Of a stretch of DNA of 64,000 nt, positions 1 to 8,845 are shown piece after piece. The notes below the pieces were generated by a model that saw only the letters and a list, made by a program, of their open reading frames with translations, did no database searches and was not told the DNA's origin. Both the position numbers and the translations under genes were made by a program. This stretch comes from Candidatus Didemnitutus sp. (GTDB lineage: Bacteria; Verrucomicrobiota; Verrucomicrobiia; Opitutales; Opitutaceae), in contig JAHCAY010000001.1 of assembly GCA_019634575.1 (NCBI GenBank), positions 1,364,001 to 1,428,000 of the forward strand, given 5' to 3'. Every line of letters starts with the position of its first letter. Position 1 is the first letter of the stretch.

Positions 1-974
1 AGGCCGATGCGGTGATCGGTCACCCGATTCTGGGGAAAATTGTAGGTGCGGATGCGTTCGCTGCGATCGCCCGTGCCGATCTGGCCCTTGCGCTGCGCGG
101 CGTATTTCGCGCGCTCCTCTTCTTCCTTGAGCTTCAGCAGCCGCGAACGCAGCACAGCCATCGCGCGGGCCTTGTTCTTGATCTGCGAACGATCATCGGC
201 GCAGAACACGATCAGGCCGGTCGGCTTGTGGATGATGCGCACCGCCGAATCCGTCGTGTTGACGCCCTGCCCGCCCGGTCCGCTCGCGCGCTGGACGGTG
301 ATGTCGAGGTCCTGCGGATCGATCTGCACGTCGACCTCCTCAGCCTCGGGCAACACCGCGACCGTCACCGTCGAGGTGTGAATGCGCCCGTTCGCTTCGG
401 TGACGGGAATGCGCTGCACGCGGTGCACGCCGCTCTCGTATTTGAGGCGTTTGTAGACGTCGGTGCCGGTGACGAGGAAGATCACTTCCTTGAAGCCGCC
501 GCGATCCGAGCCGCTCGAACTCATCGGCTGCACCTTCCAGCCGCGGCCTTCGGCGTAGCGCACGAACATCCGATAAAGGTCCGCCGCGAACAGGCTCGCC
601 TCATCGCCGCCGGCGCCGGCGCGGATTTCCATCACGGTGTTGCGCGAGTCCGACGGCTCCGGCGGGATCATCGCGCGCAGCACCGACTCGTGCAGCGCGG
701 CGCGGCGTTTTTCCAAATCCGGCAGCTCCATCTCCGCGAGGCCGCGCAAATCGGCGTCGGCCTTCGGGTCTTTCAAGAGTGCGCCGTGTTCGTCGATCTC
801 GAGGCCGAGCTTCTCGTAGGCCCGGAACTCGTCGACGAGCGCGCGCAGGCGCTGCTGCTCGCGCGTGACGTCGGCCGCGCGCCGGGCGTTGGCATAGAAC
901 GACGGCTCCGCCATCTGCGCGTCGAGTTCATCGAGGCGGTGTTGAAAAGGAGAGATGTCGGGCAGTTGGTCCAT
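1..974 (-). CDS. prfA: Peptide chain release factor 1, 3' end outside window
   Basis: Reads stop codons UAA and UAG and triggers peptide release on the ribosome. Translating the minus strand from the ATG at 974 gives 324 codons that run off the window edge; the family is about 360 residues, so roughly 35 C-terminal residues are missing. The codon-recognition tripeptide is PVT (about residues 190-192, inside RVQRIPVTE), the PxT signature that separates RF1 from RF2, and the peptidyl-transferase motif GGQ is at about 234-236. The last visible residues (TDHRIGL) match the RF1 C-terminal region. It is divergent from the HAD hydrolase that starts at 1081. Family and RF1 assignment are secure; only the C-terminus is unseen. 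Confidence 0.96.
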   Translation of the reverse strand, partial: MDQLPDISPFQHRLDELDAQMAEPSFYANARRAADVTREQQRLRALVDEFRAYEKLGLEIDEHGALLKDPKADADLRGLAEMELPDLEKRRAALHESVLRAMIPPEPSDSRNTVMEIRAGAGGDEASLFAADLYRMFVRYAEGRGWKVQPMSSSGSDRGGFKEVIFLVTGTDVYKRLKYESGVHRVQRIPVTEANGRIHTSTVTVAVLPEAEEVDVQIDPQDLDITVQRASGPGGQGVNTTDSAVRIIHKPTGLIVFCADDRSQIKNKARAMAVLRSRLLKLKEEEERAKYAAQRKGQIGTGDRSERIRTYNFPQNRVTDHRIG

Positions 975-1080
975 GCGCGCGGGCACGGGGAGAAATTGTG
1001 AATTGCGTCAGCCGCGAGGGGCGGCTTGCGTCGGAAGCCAATCAGGGGCGGCTCGCGCCGCCTAGTAAAACATTTCTGCG

Positions 1081-2097
1081 ATGGCTTCTCCGCTCTTCAC
1101 TCAAAACATCGTCGCCTGCATCTGGGACTTCGACAAGACCCTAATTCCCGCCTACATGCAGGCCCCGCTGTTCAAGCGTTTTGGCGTGGATGAGCAGACA
1201 TTTTGGACCGAGACCAACGCACTCGCCGAAAATTATCGCCGCCGCGGCTACCACATTTCGCCAGAGATCAGTTACCTCAATCACCTGCTCACCTACGTCC
1301 TCGCCGGCCCGATGGCGGGCCTGAACAACAAGGTGCTCCGCGATTGCGGCCGCGAGATCACGTTCTACCCGGGGTTGCCGGAGTTTTTCCGTTCCTCGCG
1401 CGAATGGGTGAAGGCGCGCCCGGAATTCCAGAAGCACGAGATCGTCCTCGAGCACTACATCGTCAGCACCGGCCTCGCCGAGATGGTCCGCGGCAGCGCG
1501 ATTTTCCCGTTCGTCGACGGCGTGTGGGCCTGCGAATTCATCGAGAACCCGCTGCAACCCGGCTTCCTGAAACAAAACGAGTTCCCGCTCGATGCCGCCG
1601 CCGAGATCGCACAGATCGGCGTGATGATCGACAACACGACGAAGACGCGCGCGATTTTCGAGATCAACAAAGGCACGAACCGCAACGCCGCGATCGACGT
1701 CAACGCGAAGGTTTCGCCCGAAGATCGCCGCATTCCGCTGCAAAATATGATCTACATTGCCGACGGTCCGAGCGATGTGCCGAGCTTCTCGGTCGTGAAA
1801 AAGGGCGGCGGCAAGACCTACGCCGTCTACAATCCCGCTGTCCGCGCCGAATTCGAGCAGAACGATCGCCTTCGCCAGGCCGGCCGCATCGACCACTACG
1901 GCCCCGCCGACTACACGGAGAACAGCCCCACGACCAACTGGCTGCACCTCCAGATCGAGAAGATGTGCGAGCGCATTGTCTCCGACCGCGAGAGCGCGGT
2001 GGCGTCGCGCGTCGCCCGTCCGCCACGGCATCTCAATTCCCCCGAGGACGAGAAAAAATCCGCGCGCTCGCCGAAGCAAACGAGCTTCCTCGAATAA
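1081..2097 (+). CDS. HAD-superfamily hydrolase
   Basis: A 338-residue cytosolic protein of the haloacid dehalogenase superfamily, probably a phosphatase; the substrate cannot be told. Motif I is DFDKT at residues 16-20, with D16 the expected nucleophile and D18 the acid/base. Motif II is the ST pair at about 129-130 in YIVSTG, and motif IV is ADGPSD at about 227-232, with two acidic metal ligands. The long insert between motifs I and II is a cap domain. The last 40 residues are polar, charged and probably disordered. No signal peptide. It stands alone, divergent from prfA, with no obvious operon partner. Confidence 0.85.
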   Translation: MASPLFTQNIVACIWDFDKTLIPAYMQAPLFKRFGVDEQTFWTETNALAENYRRRGYHISPEISYLNHLLTYVLAGPMAGLNNKVLRDCGREITFYPGLPEFFRSSREWVKARPEFQKHEIVLEHYIVSTGLAEMVRGSAIFPFVDGVWACEFIENPLQPGFLKQNEFPLDAAAEIAQIGVMIDNTTKTRAIFEINKGTNRNAAIDVNAKVSPEDRRIPLQNMIYIADGPSDVPSFSVVKKGGGKTYAVYNPAVRAEFEQNDRLRQAGRIDHYGPADYTENSPTTNWLHLQIEKMCERIVSDRESAVASRVARPPRHLNSPEDEKKSARSPKQTSFLE

Positions 2098-2142
2098 GTC
2101 GCTCCCCGCAGCGGCACGCATTCCGCCGCTGCGCCGGTTGCC

Positions 2143-2173
2143 CAAAGAAAAACGCCGCCCTCGCGGACGGCGT
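2143..2173 (-). terminator. Rho-independent terminator (minus)
   Basis: A 9-bp GC-rich stem (2152-2160 with 2165-2173, one G-U pair) closes a 4-nt loop and is followed on the minus strand by TTTTTCTTT. It lies 30 bases beyond the stop of the lysozyme-like gene at 2203, which it would terminate. Confidence 0.75.
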
Positions 2174-2202
2174 CGTGACTATGGCAAAGGCACTCCGCTC
2201 GC

Positions 2203-2943
2203 TCAGTGGATCAGCGCGAAGCGCGGCGCCGCGACACTGCCGAGCGTGAACATCGGCTTTCCCTCGACTTGGAGCGTCGGCGTGGACGACTCGTCGCTGC
2301 GCGCCTGCGCGAGGTCCGAAGCGCGGGGCGTTTTCTCGGTGAAAATCACCGGAATGGGCTGCTCGTAGAGCTGTTCGCCCAATGAGACGACAAACTTCGG
2401 CGCGGCGTTCCGCGACGGATTGAAAACGAAGAGCGGCGCGCCCTCGTCCGTCGCGTCGGGTAGCGCGGGCTTCGCCGCCACTTCAGGAATCGAGGCGGCG
2501 AGCGCGGCCTGCTGATGCGCGCGCTGACTCTCGACGAGATTTTGCACGCGCTCCGCGTAAGCGTAGCTCACCGCGGGGACGCGGCCGGACCTCACGGCGC
2601 CGAGGCCGCAATTCCACGCCAGCGCGATGTTGAAGGGATTCGGATCGATGCCCGCTTCACGCAGTCCATCGGCAATCCACTCGTAATGCCTCACCGCCAC
2701 GGCGTCGGCCTGTTCGCGCACCACCGCCTGCCGAAATGGCGTGCGTGTATGCAGTCGCCAGGTCTGCGGGAGAAATTGATAGGGCCCCAATTCGCCGCGG
2801 GAACCGGGCCGCGTATGGTTCGTGGGATTCTCCACCCAGTTGATCGCGCGCAGCGTTTCCGCGCGCTCGGACGCGCCCGCAAAGGGCAGCGCGAGCGCGA
2901 CGGCGCACAGCGTAAGAAGGAATTTTCGGGCGGTGTTGATCAC
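2203..2943 (-). CDS. Exported lysozyme/transglycosylase-like protein
   Basis: Probably a periplasmic cell-wall lytic enzyme. With the GTG at 2943 as start the protein is 246 residues and opens with a short basic stretch, a hydrophobic core (FLLTLCAVALALPFAG) and an AxA-like cleavage site near residue 24. An in-frame ATG further upstream (3024) would add 27 residues before the signal peptide, so I prefer the GTG. The lysozyme-like fold is suggested by NWVENP (E38 a candidate catalytic acid), GELGPYQFLPQTW (about 50-62) and ALAWNCGLGAV (about 107-117). The C-terminal half has no recognised domain. Enzymatic class is inferred from these short motifs only. Confidence 0.7.
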   Translation of the reverse strand: MINTARKFLLTLCAVALALPFAGASERAETLRAINWVENPTNHTRPGSRGELGPYQFLPQTWRLHTRTPFRQAVVREQADAVAVRHYEWIADGLREAGIDPNPFNIALAWNCGLGAVRSGRVPAVSYAYAERVQNLVESQRAHQQAALAASIPEVAAKPALPDATDEGAPLFVFNPSRNAAPKFVVSLGEQLYEQPIPVIFTEKTPRASDLAQARSDESSTPTLQVEGKPMFTLGSVAAPRFALIH

Positions 2944-3212
2944 AGGAACGTCGGCACAAAGTGCGCGAAACGAACCCTGACAAGTGACTTTTCCGCCGGT
3001 GCCATTTACAACCTGCGCCGCCATGTCGCGGCGTTTACAAGAGGCCGCGCAAACCTTTTCCCGAGCGCAGTTCCACTGGGACGCTTCTGCCTACCGACGC
3101 GGGAGCGAAATTTCTTTTTTTCGCCTCCAATCGAAATCCGACCCACGCGCGATGCCCGCTCCAGCGTCGCGCGGAGGTCCCGAGAGTCCGCAAACGCGGG
3201 CCTCGCGACGCA

Positions 3213-3947
3213 TCAGATCAAGCGTTGGATCGCATCGCGACCGGCCTTGCTCGCGACGACGAAGATGTGTTCTCCGTCGCTCCACGCAGCCGCACTGGCG
3301 CCCGGACGCTCGGTAAAGCTCGGCGTGAGCTTCTTCGCGAGCAGGGGAAAGTCGGCGGCGCGCGCAACGTAGCAGTGGAACCACTTTCCATCGCGCTTGA
3401 AGCAAACCTCCAGAAGGTCACGCCCGGCAAACCGCACGGTGCGGCAACCGTTTTTCTGCAGTGCGGCGAAATCGAGCGGCATCGGTGCGCTGAGGCGCCG
3501 GTCGGCGCGCGTCAACATAGCCTGCAACTCGAGCGCCTCGGGGCCTTCGGCGCCCTCGTGCGACTGGGTCAGCGTATCCTTGATCGCAAAGGCCGCGATC
3601 TGCTCCGCCGAAGCGTTCGTCGGCCAGAAGGCGATGCCCACCGCGAGCAGCAGCGCGATGCTCGCCGCGAGCGCCATGGGCACGGAGCTGTGCCACCACG
3701 ACCGCACCGCCGGCGGTTCGCTGACTTTCGCGCCGGCAAGAATCGACGCACGCAGATGGTCGGGCGGCGTGACGCCGCTGAGCTTCGCGCACATGGCGCG
3801 ATCGAAAGCCTGTTGCGCTGAGAACCACTTTTCCAGCGCCGGATCCTGCTTTGCCTGCTCGAGCGCAGCGCAGAACGTCGCGTCGCCGGCATCGGCGCCG
3901 TTGGGTCGATAGGCGTGGAGAACGAACTTTGCCTCCTCGTTGGTCAT
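3213..3947 (-). CDS. Probable membrane anti-sigma factor
   Basis: A 244-residue protein whose ATG overlaps the stop of the sigma-factor gene (ATGA, 3944-3947), so the two are translationally coupled. It has a soluble N-terminal part (1-85), one transmembrane helix at about 90-109 (MALAASIALLLAVGIAFW) and an exported C-terminal domain. No zinc-binding HxxxCxxC anti-sigma motif is visible, so the anti-sigma role is inferred from gene order and topology. The C-terminal part contains a regularly spaced hydrophobic domain that I cannot assign. It could instead be an unrelated membrane partner of the sigma factor. Confidence 0.65.
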   Translation of the reverse strand: MTNEEAKFVLHAYRPNGADAGDATFCAALEQAKQDPALEKWFSAQQAFDRAMCAKLSGVTPPDHLRASILAGAKVSEPPAVRSWWHSSVPMALAASIALLLAVGIAFWPTNASAEQIAAFAIKDTLTQSHEGAEGPEALELQAMLTRADRRLSAPMPLDFAALQKNGCRTVRFAGRDLLEVCFKRDGKWFHCYVARAADFPLLAKKLTPSFTERPGASAAAWSDGEHIFVVASKAGRDAIQRLI

Positions 3948-4489
3948 GAGAGTTTCCTCGCGGATTTGTCGAATGGGACGACCTTGCTCCGGCCGGCTTC
4001 CTTGCGCGCGAGTGCGGCGCGGAGCTGGGATTTGCCGCGCGACAGGCGCGACATCACGGTGCCGATGGGCACTTCGAGCGCATCGGCGATTTCCTTGTAA
4101 GCGAGGTCTTCGAGATAAAAAAGCGTCAGCGGCACACGGTAGACCTCGTCGACTTCCTGCAACGCCTCGACGACGAGTCCGGCATCCATGCCGGTGACGA
4201 GATCGACCTCGGGCGCCGCCGGATCGCTCTCGCCCGGCGGGAGGTCCTCCAGCGCGGTCACGTGCTCGGCGCGGCGACGTCCCCGCAGAAACTCGCGGTA
4301 GAGCGTCGTGAACAGCCAGGACTTGGCCTTCGTCTCCTCGCGGAGCTGATCGCCTTTCCGCGCCCAGATGAAAAACGTCTGCTGGGTAAGATCGCACGCA
4401 TCCGACGTATTGCGCGTCAGGCTGAGGGCGAAGCGGTAGAGCGGCGCGTAGTGCGCGTCCACCAGCTGCGTGAAGGCATCGCTAGGCAT
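3944..4489 (-). CDS. ECF-type RNA polymerase sigma factor
   Basis: A 181-residue sigma-70-family factor of the extracytoplasmic-function class, which directs RNA polymerase to a small regulon. Region 2 lies at about 10-75 (YRFALSLTRNTSDACDLTQQ, then WLFTTLYREFLRGRR) and region 4 at about 115-165, with the helix-turn-helix LAYKEIADALEVPIGTVMSRLSRGK. Regions 1 and 3 are missing, as usual for ECF factors. It is followed with a 4-nt overlap by a one-pass membrane protein that probably holds it inactive until a signal arrives. Divergent from msrC; whether methionine oxidation is part of the regulon cannot be told. Confidence 0.93.
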   Translation of the reverse strand: MPSDAFTQLVDAHYAPLYRFALSLTRNTSDACDLTQQTFFIWARKGDQLREETKAKSWLFTTLYREFLRGRRRAEHVTALEDLPPGESDPAAPEVDLVTGMDAGLVVEALQEVDEVYRVPLTLFYLEDLAYKEIADALEVPIGTVMSRLSRGKSQLRAALARKEAGRSKVVPFDKSARKLS

Positions 4490-4582
4490 CGGATGTGGGA
4501 GTCGCGGCAGGTTGGATTATTCCCGGGAACGTTTCAACGCGCGACCGCTTGCGCCGGGACCAGTTGTCGCTTTTCTGCCCGC

Positions 4583-5077
4583 ATGTCGCACGCAGTCGCT
4601 GCCATCCAAGCCTCGTCCAAGTCCGAGTTCTACGCCGCCTTCAATCGGCAACTTGAAGCCGTCCTGCACGGCGAACGCGACTGGGTGTGCAATCTCGCGC
4701 AAATGTCCGCGCTGTTGATGCAGACGCTGCCCGATCTCAACTGGGCCGGCTTCTACCTGCTGAAGGACGGCGGACTCGTGCTCGGACCGTTTCAGGGCAA
4801 GGTCGCGTGCGTGCGTATCGCGGTCGGCAAAGGCGTTTGCGGCACGGCCGCGGCGCAGCGCGAGACGGTCGTCGTGCCCAACGTCCACGATTTTCCCGGC
4901 CATATCGCGTGCGACAGCGCCTCAAACTCCGAGGTCGTCGTTCCCCTGCTCCACGACGGCCGCCTCCTGGGTGTCCTCGACCTCGACAGTCCGCAGCTGA
5001 ACCGCTTCGACGCGGACGACGCCCGCGGGTTGGAACGCGCCGTGAAAATCCTGCTGACCGCGTCAGACGCGCCCTGA
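4583..5077 (+). CDS. msrC: Free methionine-(R)-sulfoxide reductase (GAF domain)
   Basis: Reduces free L-methionine-(R)-sulfoxide with thioredoxin; cytosolic oxidative-damage repair. It is a single GAF domain of 164 residues. Three cysteines, C76, C86 and C110, have the same spacing (10 and 24) as Cys84, Cys94 and Cys118 of the E. coli enzyme, within VACVRIAVGKGVCG and GHIACDSASNSE. The start chosen is the ATG at 4583, which gives the usual family N-terminus; the longer open frame upstream runs antisense through the sigma-factor gene. It is divergent from the ECF sigma operon, sharing a 93-bp intergenic region. Confidence 0.92.
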   Translation: MSHAVAAIQASSKSEFYAAFNRQLEAVLHGERDWVCNLAQMSALLMQTLPDLNWAGFYLLKDGGLVLGPFQGKVACVRIAVGKGVCGTAAAQRETVVVPNVHDFPGHIACDSASNSEVVVPLLHDGRLLGVLDLDSPQLNRFDADDARGLERAVKILLTASDAP

Positions 5078-5210
5078 AGGCAGGCACCGCCACCGGAGAC
5101 GCGGCGTTAGGTCAGCACACGGCAACCCGGAACGGATCCGCGCGCCGCGTGAATCCGCAGGCGAGTCCTGCGGCATCGCGTTACCGTCCCGTCTCGTTCC
5201 CCAGAAACGA

Positions 5211-5249
5211 TTTCGGGCGGCACTCCCAGAAGAGGAATGCCGCCCGAAA
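5211..5249 (-). terminator. Hairpin 3' of tRNA-Phe
   Basis: A perfect 12-bp stem (5211-5222 with 5238-5249) begins four bases after the encoded CCA end of tRNA-Phe and is followed on the minus strand by TCGTTTCT. It is a probable terminator or processing hairpin for the tRNA; the U-tract is short. Confidence 0.6.
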
Positions 5250-5253
5250 AGAG

Positions 5254-5329
<76 letters not shown>

Positions 5330-5404
5330 ACAAAAATGGAAGGGCGAGTAAAAGGGCCGCCGAAAGCCGCCGTCAACGGCTTTTTGGACTTTTTGCGGCC
5401 GGCG

Positions 5405-5440
5405 AAATCCGCCGCAAACTCAGCAGCCGCGGGCGGATTT
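5405..5440 (-). terminator. Inverted repeat downstream of glpX
   Basis: A 9-bp inverted repeat, AAATCCGCC at 5405-5413 and GGCGGATTT at 5432-5440, lies 47 bases past the glpX stop. The following minus-strand bases are not U-rich, so it may be a transcript-stabilising hairpin rather than an efficient terminator. Confidence 0.4.
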
Positions 5441-5486
5441 CCGGACGAACCCGTCGCGGGGCGAACCGGTTCAGCGTTTCCCTGCC

Positions 5487-6560
5487 TCAGACCAACGTCT
5501 CCGTGTTCCGGCTGCGCAGGTAGATCGTCTTGTGGTCGAGGTCGTGCACGGCCTGGATGTAACGAATCGTCCGGCTGCGTGCGCGCATCAGGATCGAGTG
5601 CGTCGTCGCGTGGCGCCCCACGACCTTCACTCCCGGCAGCAGCCAACTCGAGGTGATGCCTGTCGCGCAGAAAATCGCACCCGGGCCCGTCACGAGATCC
5701 TCGGCATAGAAAATCTTTTTCAGGTCTTTCGCCGCCGGGTCCTTGGCGATGCGCGCCTTCTCCTCGTCGTCGCGCACCCACATGCGGAGCTGTTGCCCGC
5801 CACCGAGTGCGCGGAGCGCGGCCGCCGTCAGCACGCCTTCGGGCGAACCACCGATACCCAGGTAAAGATCGACGCCGCTGTCGGGCAGCGATGGCGCGAT
5901 CGCAGCGGTGACGTCGCCGTCGGTGATGAGGCGCAGCGCGGCGCCGACTTTGCGCACACCGCGAATGATCTTCTCGTGGCGGGGACGATCGAGGACCACG
6001 ACCACGACCTCGCGCACATTTTTGCCGCGCATTTTCGCGACCTTGCGGACGATTTCCTCGACGGGCGTATCGAGATCGAAGCGCATGGCTTTGTTCTTCT
6101 GCATCGCGTGCGCGACCTGCGGACCGTAGGCGAGTTTCTCCGAGTAGAACGTCGGGATGTTCACCATCGCGTGGCCCTTCTCGGGCGCGAGCACGCCGGC
6201 CATGACGGAGATGGAATTGGGCAGACCTTTCGAGATGTTCGTGGTGCCGTCGATCGGGTCGAGGGCGATGTTGAACTTCGGCGAGCCGGCCTTCCACGTG
6301 CCGAGTTTGTCGCCGAGGAAAATGCCGGGCGCGTCATCCTTGATGCCTTCGCCGATCACGACTTCACCGCGCATGTCGATGTGGTCGAAGGTGCCGTTGA
6401 TCGCGTCGCACGCGGCGGCGTCGGCTCCCTCCTTGTCGCCGCGGCCGATCCAGTGGACGGCGTTGAGCGCGGCGTTTTCAGTGGCGCGGATGAACTCGAA
6501 TTCGAGCGACCGCTCCGGGTCGCTCTCCGTGAGGCTGATGCGTTTGGTCGGGGTGGCCAT
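5487..6560 (-). CDS. glpX: Fructose-1,6-bisphosphatase, class II
   Basis: Hydrolyses fructose 1,6-bisphosphate to fructose 6-phosphate in gluconeogenesis; cytosolic and metal-dependent. The 357-residue product has the GlpX signatures GEGIKDDAP (about 70-78), DPIDGTT at 101-107 and LGIGGSPEG, and its length is near the 330-360 usual for the family. The ATG at 6560 is preferred because it gives MATPTKRISLTESDPER, a typical family start; a start eight codons upstream is possible. It is last in a minus-strand gene string after fabG-acpP-fabF and a small secreted protein, but a 134-bp gap suggests its own promoter. Confidence 0.95.
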   Translation of the reverse strand: MATPTKRISLTESDPERSLEFEFIRATENAALNAVHWIGRGDKEGADAAACDAINGTFDHIDMRGEVVIGEGIKDDAPGIFLGDKLGTWKAGSPKFNIALDPIDGTTNISKGLPNSISVMAGVLAPEKGHAMVNIPTFYSEKLAYGPQVAHAMQKNKAMRFDLDTPVEEIVRKVAKMRGKNVREVVVVVLDRPRHEKIIRGVRKVGAALRLITDGDVTAAIAPSLPDSGVDLYLGIGGSPEGVLTAAALRALGGGQQLRMWVRDDEEKARIAKDPAAKDLKKIFYAEDLVTGPGAIFCATGITSSWLLPGVKVVGRHATTHSILMRARSRTIRYIQAVHDLDHKTIYLRSRNTETLV

Positions 6561-6694
6561 GGGGTGTTGGGTTCCGGAAAGCAAAGCGATGTTCCCCTCG
6601 TTGCGGCAACGCGCGCGGCGCGACCGCGGACGAGTATTAGAAACCGATTCCCGGTCCCCAGCTCCAGTTCAGCGCTCGCACTCGAGCGCCGCGC

Positions 6695-7132
6695 TCACGA
6701 TGCCGGTCGGATGAAAAAGCCGATGACGCGCCACTGCCCGTCGGTATCAGCCGTGAGCGTGACGATCTCGTTGGCTTGGGCGCCTTCGTAGCTCGTCTTG
6801 AAGCGCACGACCCAATACTCGCCCTTCGGGGCGCGCGGGAGTTCCGTGGCGAAGGTCGCCTCGGCCAGCTCGCGCGAGTTGACCGCGCCGAGTGGCTGGC
6901 GCACCTGGCTCATCGCACCGACCCATTTTTCCTCGGTTACTTGGGCGCGAAAGCGCGAGGCGGCGTCCTTCCAGCTCTGCGCGTAATTACCGTCGTCGAC
7001 GAGTTTCAGCCAAGCCTGTGCGAGCTTCGTGGATTCCTCGGCCGAACCGGCAACCTTACCCTCGGCCCCGAACGCGAACGTGCCGACCAACAGGCACGCC
7101 GCGGCGAACAGCAGACGCAACGTAGTCTTCAT
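6695..7132 (-). CDS. Small exported DUF4019-like protein
   Basis: A 145-residue protein with a signal peptide: MKTTLR, then a hydrophobic core LLFAAACLLVGTFAFG, with cleavage after FGA or close to it. The mature part (KLAQAWLKLVDDGNYAQSWKDAASRFRAQ and a C-terminal GQWRVIGFFIR) resembles DUF4019, a family of small periplasmic proteins of unknown function with an NTF2-like fold. A start 14 codons upstream would put a charged extension before the signal peptide, so the ATG at 7132 is preferred. It follows fabF by 66 bp on the same strand. No function is proposed. Confidence 0.72.
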   Translation of the reverse strand: MKTTLRLLFAAACLLVGTFAFGAEGKVAGSAEESTKLAQAWLKLVDDGNYAQSWKDAASRFRAQVTEEKWVGAMSQVRQPLGAVNSRELAEATFATELPRAPKGEYWVVRFKTSYEGAQANEIVTLTADTDGQWRVIGFFIRPAS

Positions 7133-7198
7133 GTGTGCGCCGCCACTGATGGCAGCGGCGCACGACCTAGGCAAGCTGCGACGCGGGACGCGCCGGCG

Positions 7199-8449
7199 TC
7201 ACATCTTGCGGAAAACGAGCGCGGCGTTCTGACCGCCGAAACCGAGGTTGTCGCTCAGCACGGTGCGGACGTTGGCGGAGCGCTTCACGTTCGGCACGTA
7301 GTCGAGGTCGCACTCCGGATCGGGCGTCTCGAGGTTGATCGTCGGCGGAACTTCGCCGGTCTCGATCGTCTTCACGCTGATCACGGCTTCGATGCCGCCG
7401 GCGGCGCCGAGGAGGTGGCCGGTCATCGACTTGGTCGAGCTGATCATGACCTTCTTTGCGTGTTCGCCGAAGACCTTCTTGATCGCGAGCGTCTCGAACT
7501 TGTCGTTGTAGGGCGTGGAGGTGCCGTGGGCGTTGATGTAATCGATCTCCTCCGGGCGCACGCGGGCGTCCGCGAGGGCGCGCGTCATCGCGAGCGAGAG
7601 GCCCTTGCCCTCCGGATCGGGCGACGTGATATGGTAGGCATCGCACGTGGCGGAGTAGCCGACGAGTTCGCAATAGATGTGGGCACCGCGCGCGAGCGCG
7701 TGTTCGAGGCTCTCGATGACGAGGATGCCCGAGCCTTCGCCCATGATGAAGCCGTCGCGGTTCGCGTCGAACGGCCGGCTGGCTTTCTGCGGGTTCTCGT
7801 TGTTCGTGCTCATCGCCTTCATCGAGCAGAAGCCCGCGTAGGACAACGGCGTGATCGCCGCCTCGGCGCCACCGCAGACCATCACGTCGGCCTCGCCGCC
7901 GCGGATCATGCGGAGCGATTCGCCGATGGCGTGGGTCGCCGTCGCACAGGCGCTGACGACGCCGAAATTCGGACCGCGCGCACCGAGGTCGATGGCGACG
8001 AGGCCGCCGACCATGTTGCTGATCAGCGCGGGGATCATGAAGGGCGACACCTTGCGAGGGCCGCGCTCGACGAGGTTCTTGTGCTGATTCTCGATCGTGA
8101 GCATGCCGCCGATACCGGAGCCAATGATGACGCCGACGCGGTCCGCGTCTTCTTTGGCCATGTCGAGCTTCGCGTCCGCGATGGCCTGTTTGGCGGCCAC
8201 GAAACCGAAATGCGTGTAGCGGTCGTTACGGCGGACCTCCTTCGGGTCCATGTGCTGCGCCGGGTCCCAGTTGCGCACCTCGGCGCCTATCTGGCAGGCG
8301 TAGTCCTTGACCTCGAACTGCGTGACGCGATCGATGCCGCATTTGCCGGCAAGGATGCTGGCCCAGAAATCGGGCACATTGTGGCCGAGCGAGGCAACGA
8401 CGCCCAGACCGGTAACGACGACACGTTTGTGCGGAGAAACGGTTTCCAT
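7199..8449 (-). CDS. fabF: 3-oxoacyl-[ACP] synthase II
   Basis: Elongates acyl chains by condensing malonyl-ACP with acyl-ACP in type II fatty-acid synthesis. The 416-residue protein has the Cys-His-His triad: C168 in VSACATATHAIGE, H308 in NAHGTSTPYND and H345 in KSMTGHLLGAAG, with K340. FabF rather than FabH is shown by the two histidines and the length. It lies third in fabG-acpP-fabF. A strong terminator-like hairpin separates it from acpP, and the U-tract ends about 14 nt before its ATG, so expression probably depends on read-through or on a second start of transcription. Confidence 0.97.
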   Translation of the reverse strand: METVSPHKRVVVTGLGVVASLGHNVPDFWASILAGKCGIDRVTQFEVKDYACQIGAEVRNWDPAQHMDPKEVRRNDRYTHFGFVAAKQAIADAKLDMAKEDADRVGVIIGSGIGGMLTIENQHKNLVERGPRKVSPFMIPALISNMVGGLVAIDLGARGPNFGVVSACATATHAIGESLRMIRGGEADVMVCGGAEAAITPLSYAGFCSMKAMSTNNENPQKASRPFDANRDGFIMGEGSGILVIESLEHALARGAHIYCELVGYSATCDAYHITSPDPEGKGLSLAMTRALADARVRPEEIDYINAHGTSTPYNDKFETLAIKKVFGEHAKKVMISSTKSMTGHLLGAAGGIEAVISVKTIETGEVPPTINLETPDPECDLDYVPNVKRSANVRTVLSDNLGFGGQNAALVFRKM

Positions 8450-8462
8450 CAGCGGGACACAG

Positions 8463-8517
8463 TGAAAATAAAAAGGCGTTCTACCAGTCCCGATTTTCCG
8501 GGTGGTAGAACGCCTTT
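8463..8517 (-). terminator. Terminator-like hairpin between acpP and fabF
   Basis: A perfect 15-bp stem (8472-8486 with 8503-8517) with an inner CCCG/CGGG extension, followed on the minus strand by TTATTTTC. It is inside the fab gene string, so it probably sets a high acpP to fabF transcript ratio by partial termination. Confidence 0.8.
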
Positions 8518-8529
8518 AGGAAAGGGAAC

Positions 8530-8793
8530 TTACTTCGCGCCCGCCTTGGACTCGATGTAGGTGATCACGTCGCCGACCGTCTGCAGTTTCTCGGCGTCGG
8601 ACTCGGGAATCTCACCCTTGATCTCGTTCTTGAACTCTTCCTCGAAGGCCATGATGAGCTCAACGGTGTCGAGGGAATCGGCGCCGAGATCGTCCAGGAA
8701 GGAGGCCTCCTTGGTGATCTGCTCTTCGTTAACGTTCAGCTGGTTAACGATGATCTGCTTGACGCGTTGTTCGATGGTTTTCTGGTCGGCCAT
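8530..8793 (-). CDS. acpP: Acyl carrier protein
   Basis: Carries growing acyl chains on a phosphopantetheine arm. It is an 87-residue acidic protein; the attachment serine is S40 in [10 protein letters not shown], and the flanking helices ([23 protein letters not shown]) are canonical. It lies between fabG (52 bp upstream) and fabF. The strong hairpin after its stop would make it the most abundant product of this string, as expected for ACP. Confidence 0.97.
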   Translation of the reverse strand: MADQKTIEQRVKQIIVNQLNVNEEQITKEASFLDDLGADSLDTVELIMAFEEEFKNEIKGEIPESDAEKLQTVGDVITYIESKAGAK

Positions 8794-8845
8794 GTTGGAA
8801 AGGGTTCGGGTGTCTTATCGCGGCTAAAATGTGGTCAAATCGGCA

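Noticed and set aside
12..1001. Plus-strand frame over prfA
   Set aside because: The minus strand encodes RF1 with PVT and GGQ motifs; the plus-strand frame is its shadow.
3213..4397. A single 394-codon protein covering the anti-sigma gene and part of the sigma gene
   Set aside because: Reading from the ATG at 3947 gives a coherent membrane protein that overlaps the sigma-factor stop by four bases; the upstream part is an out-of-frame shadow of the sigma factor.
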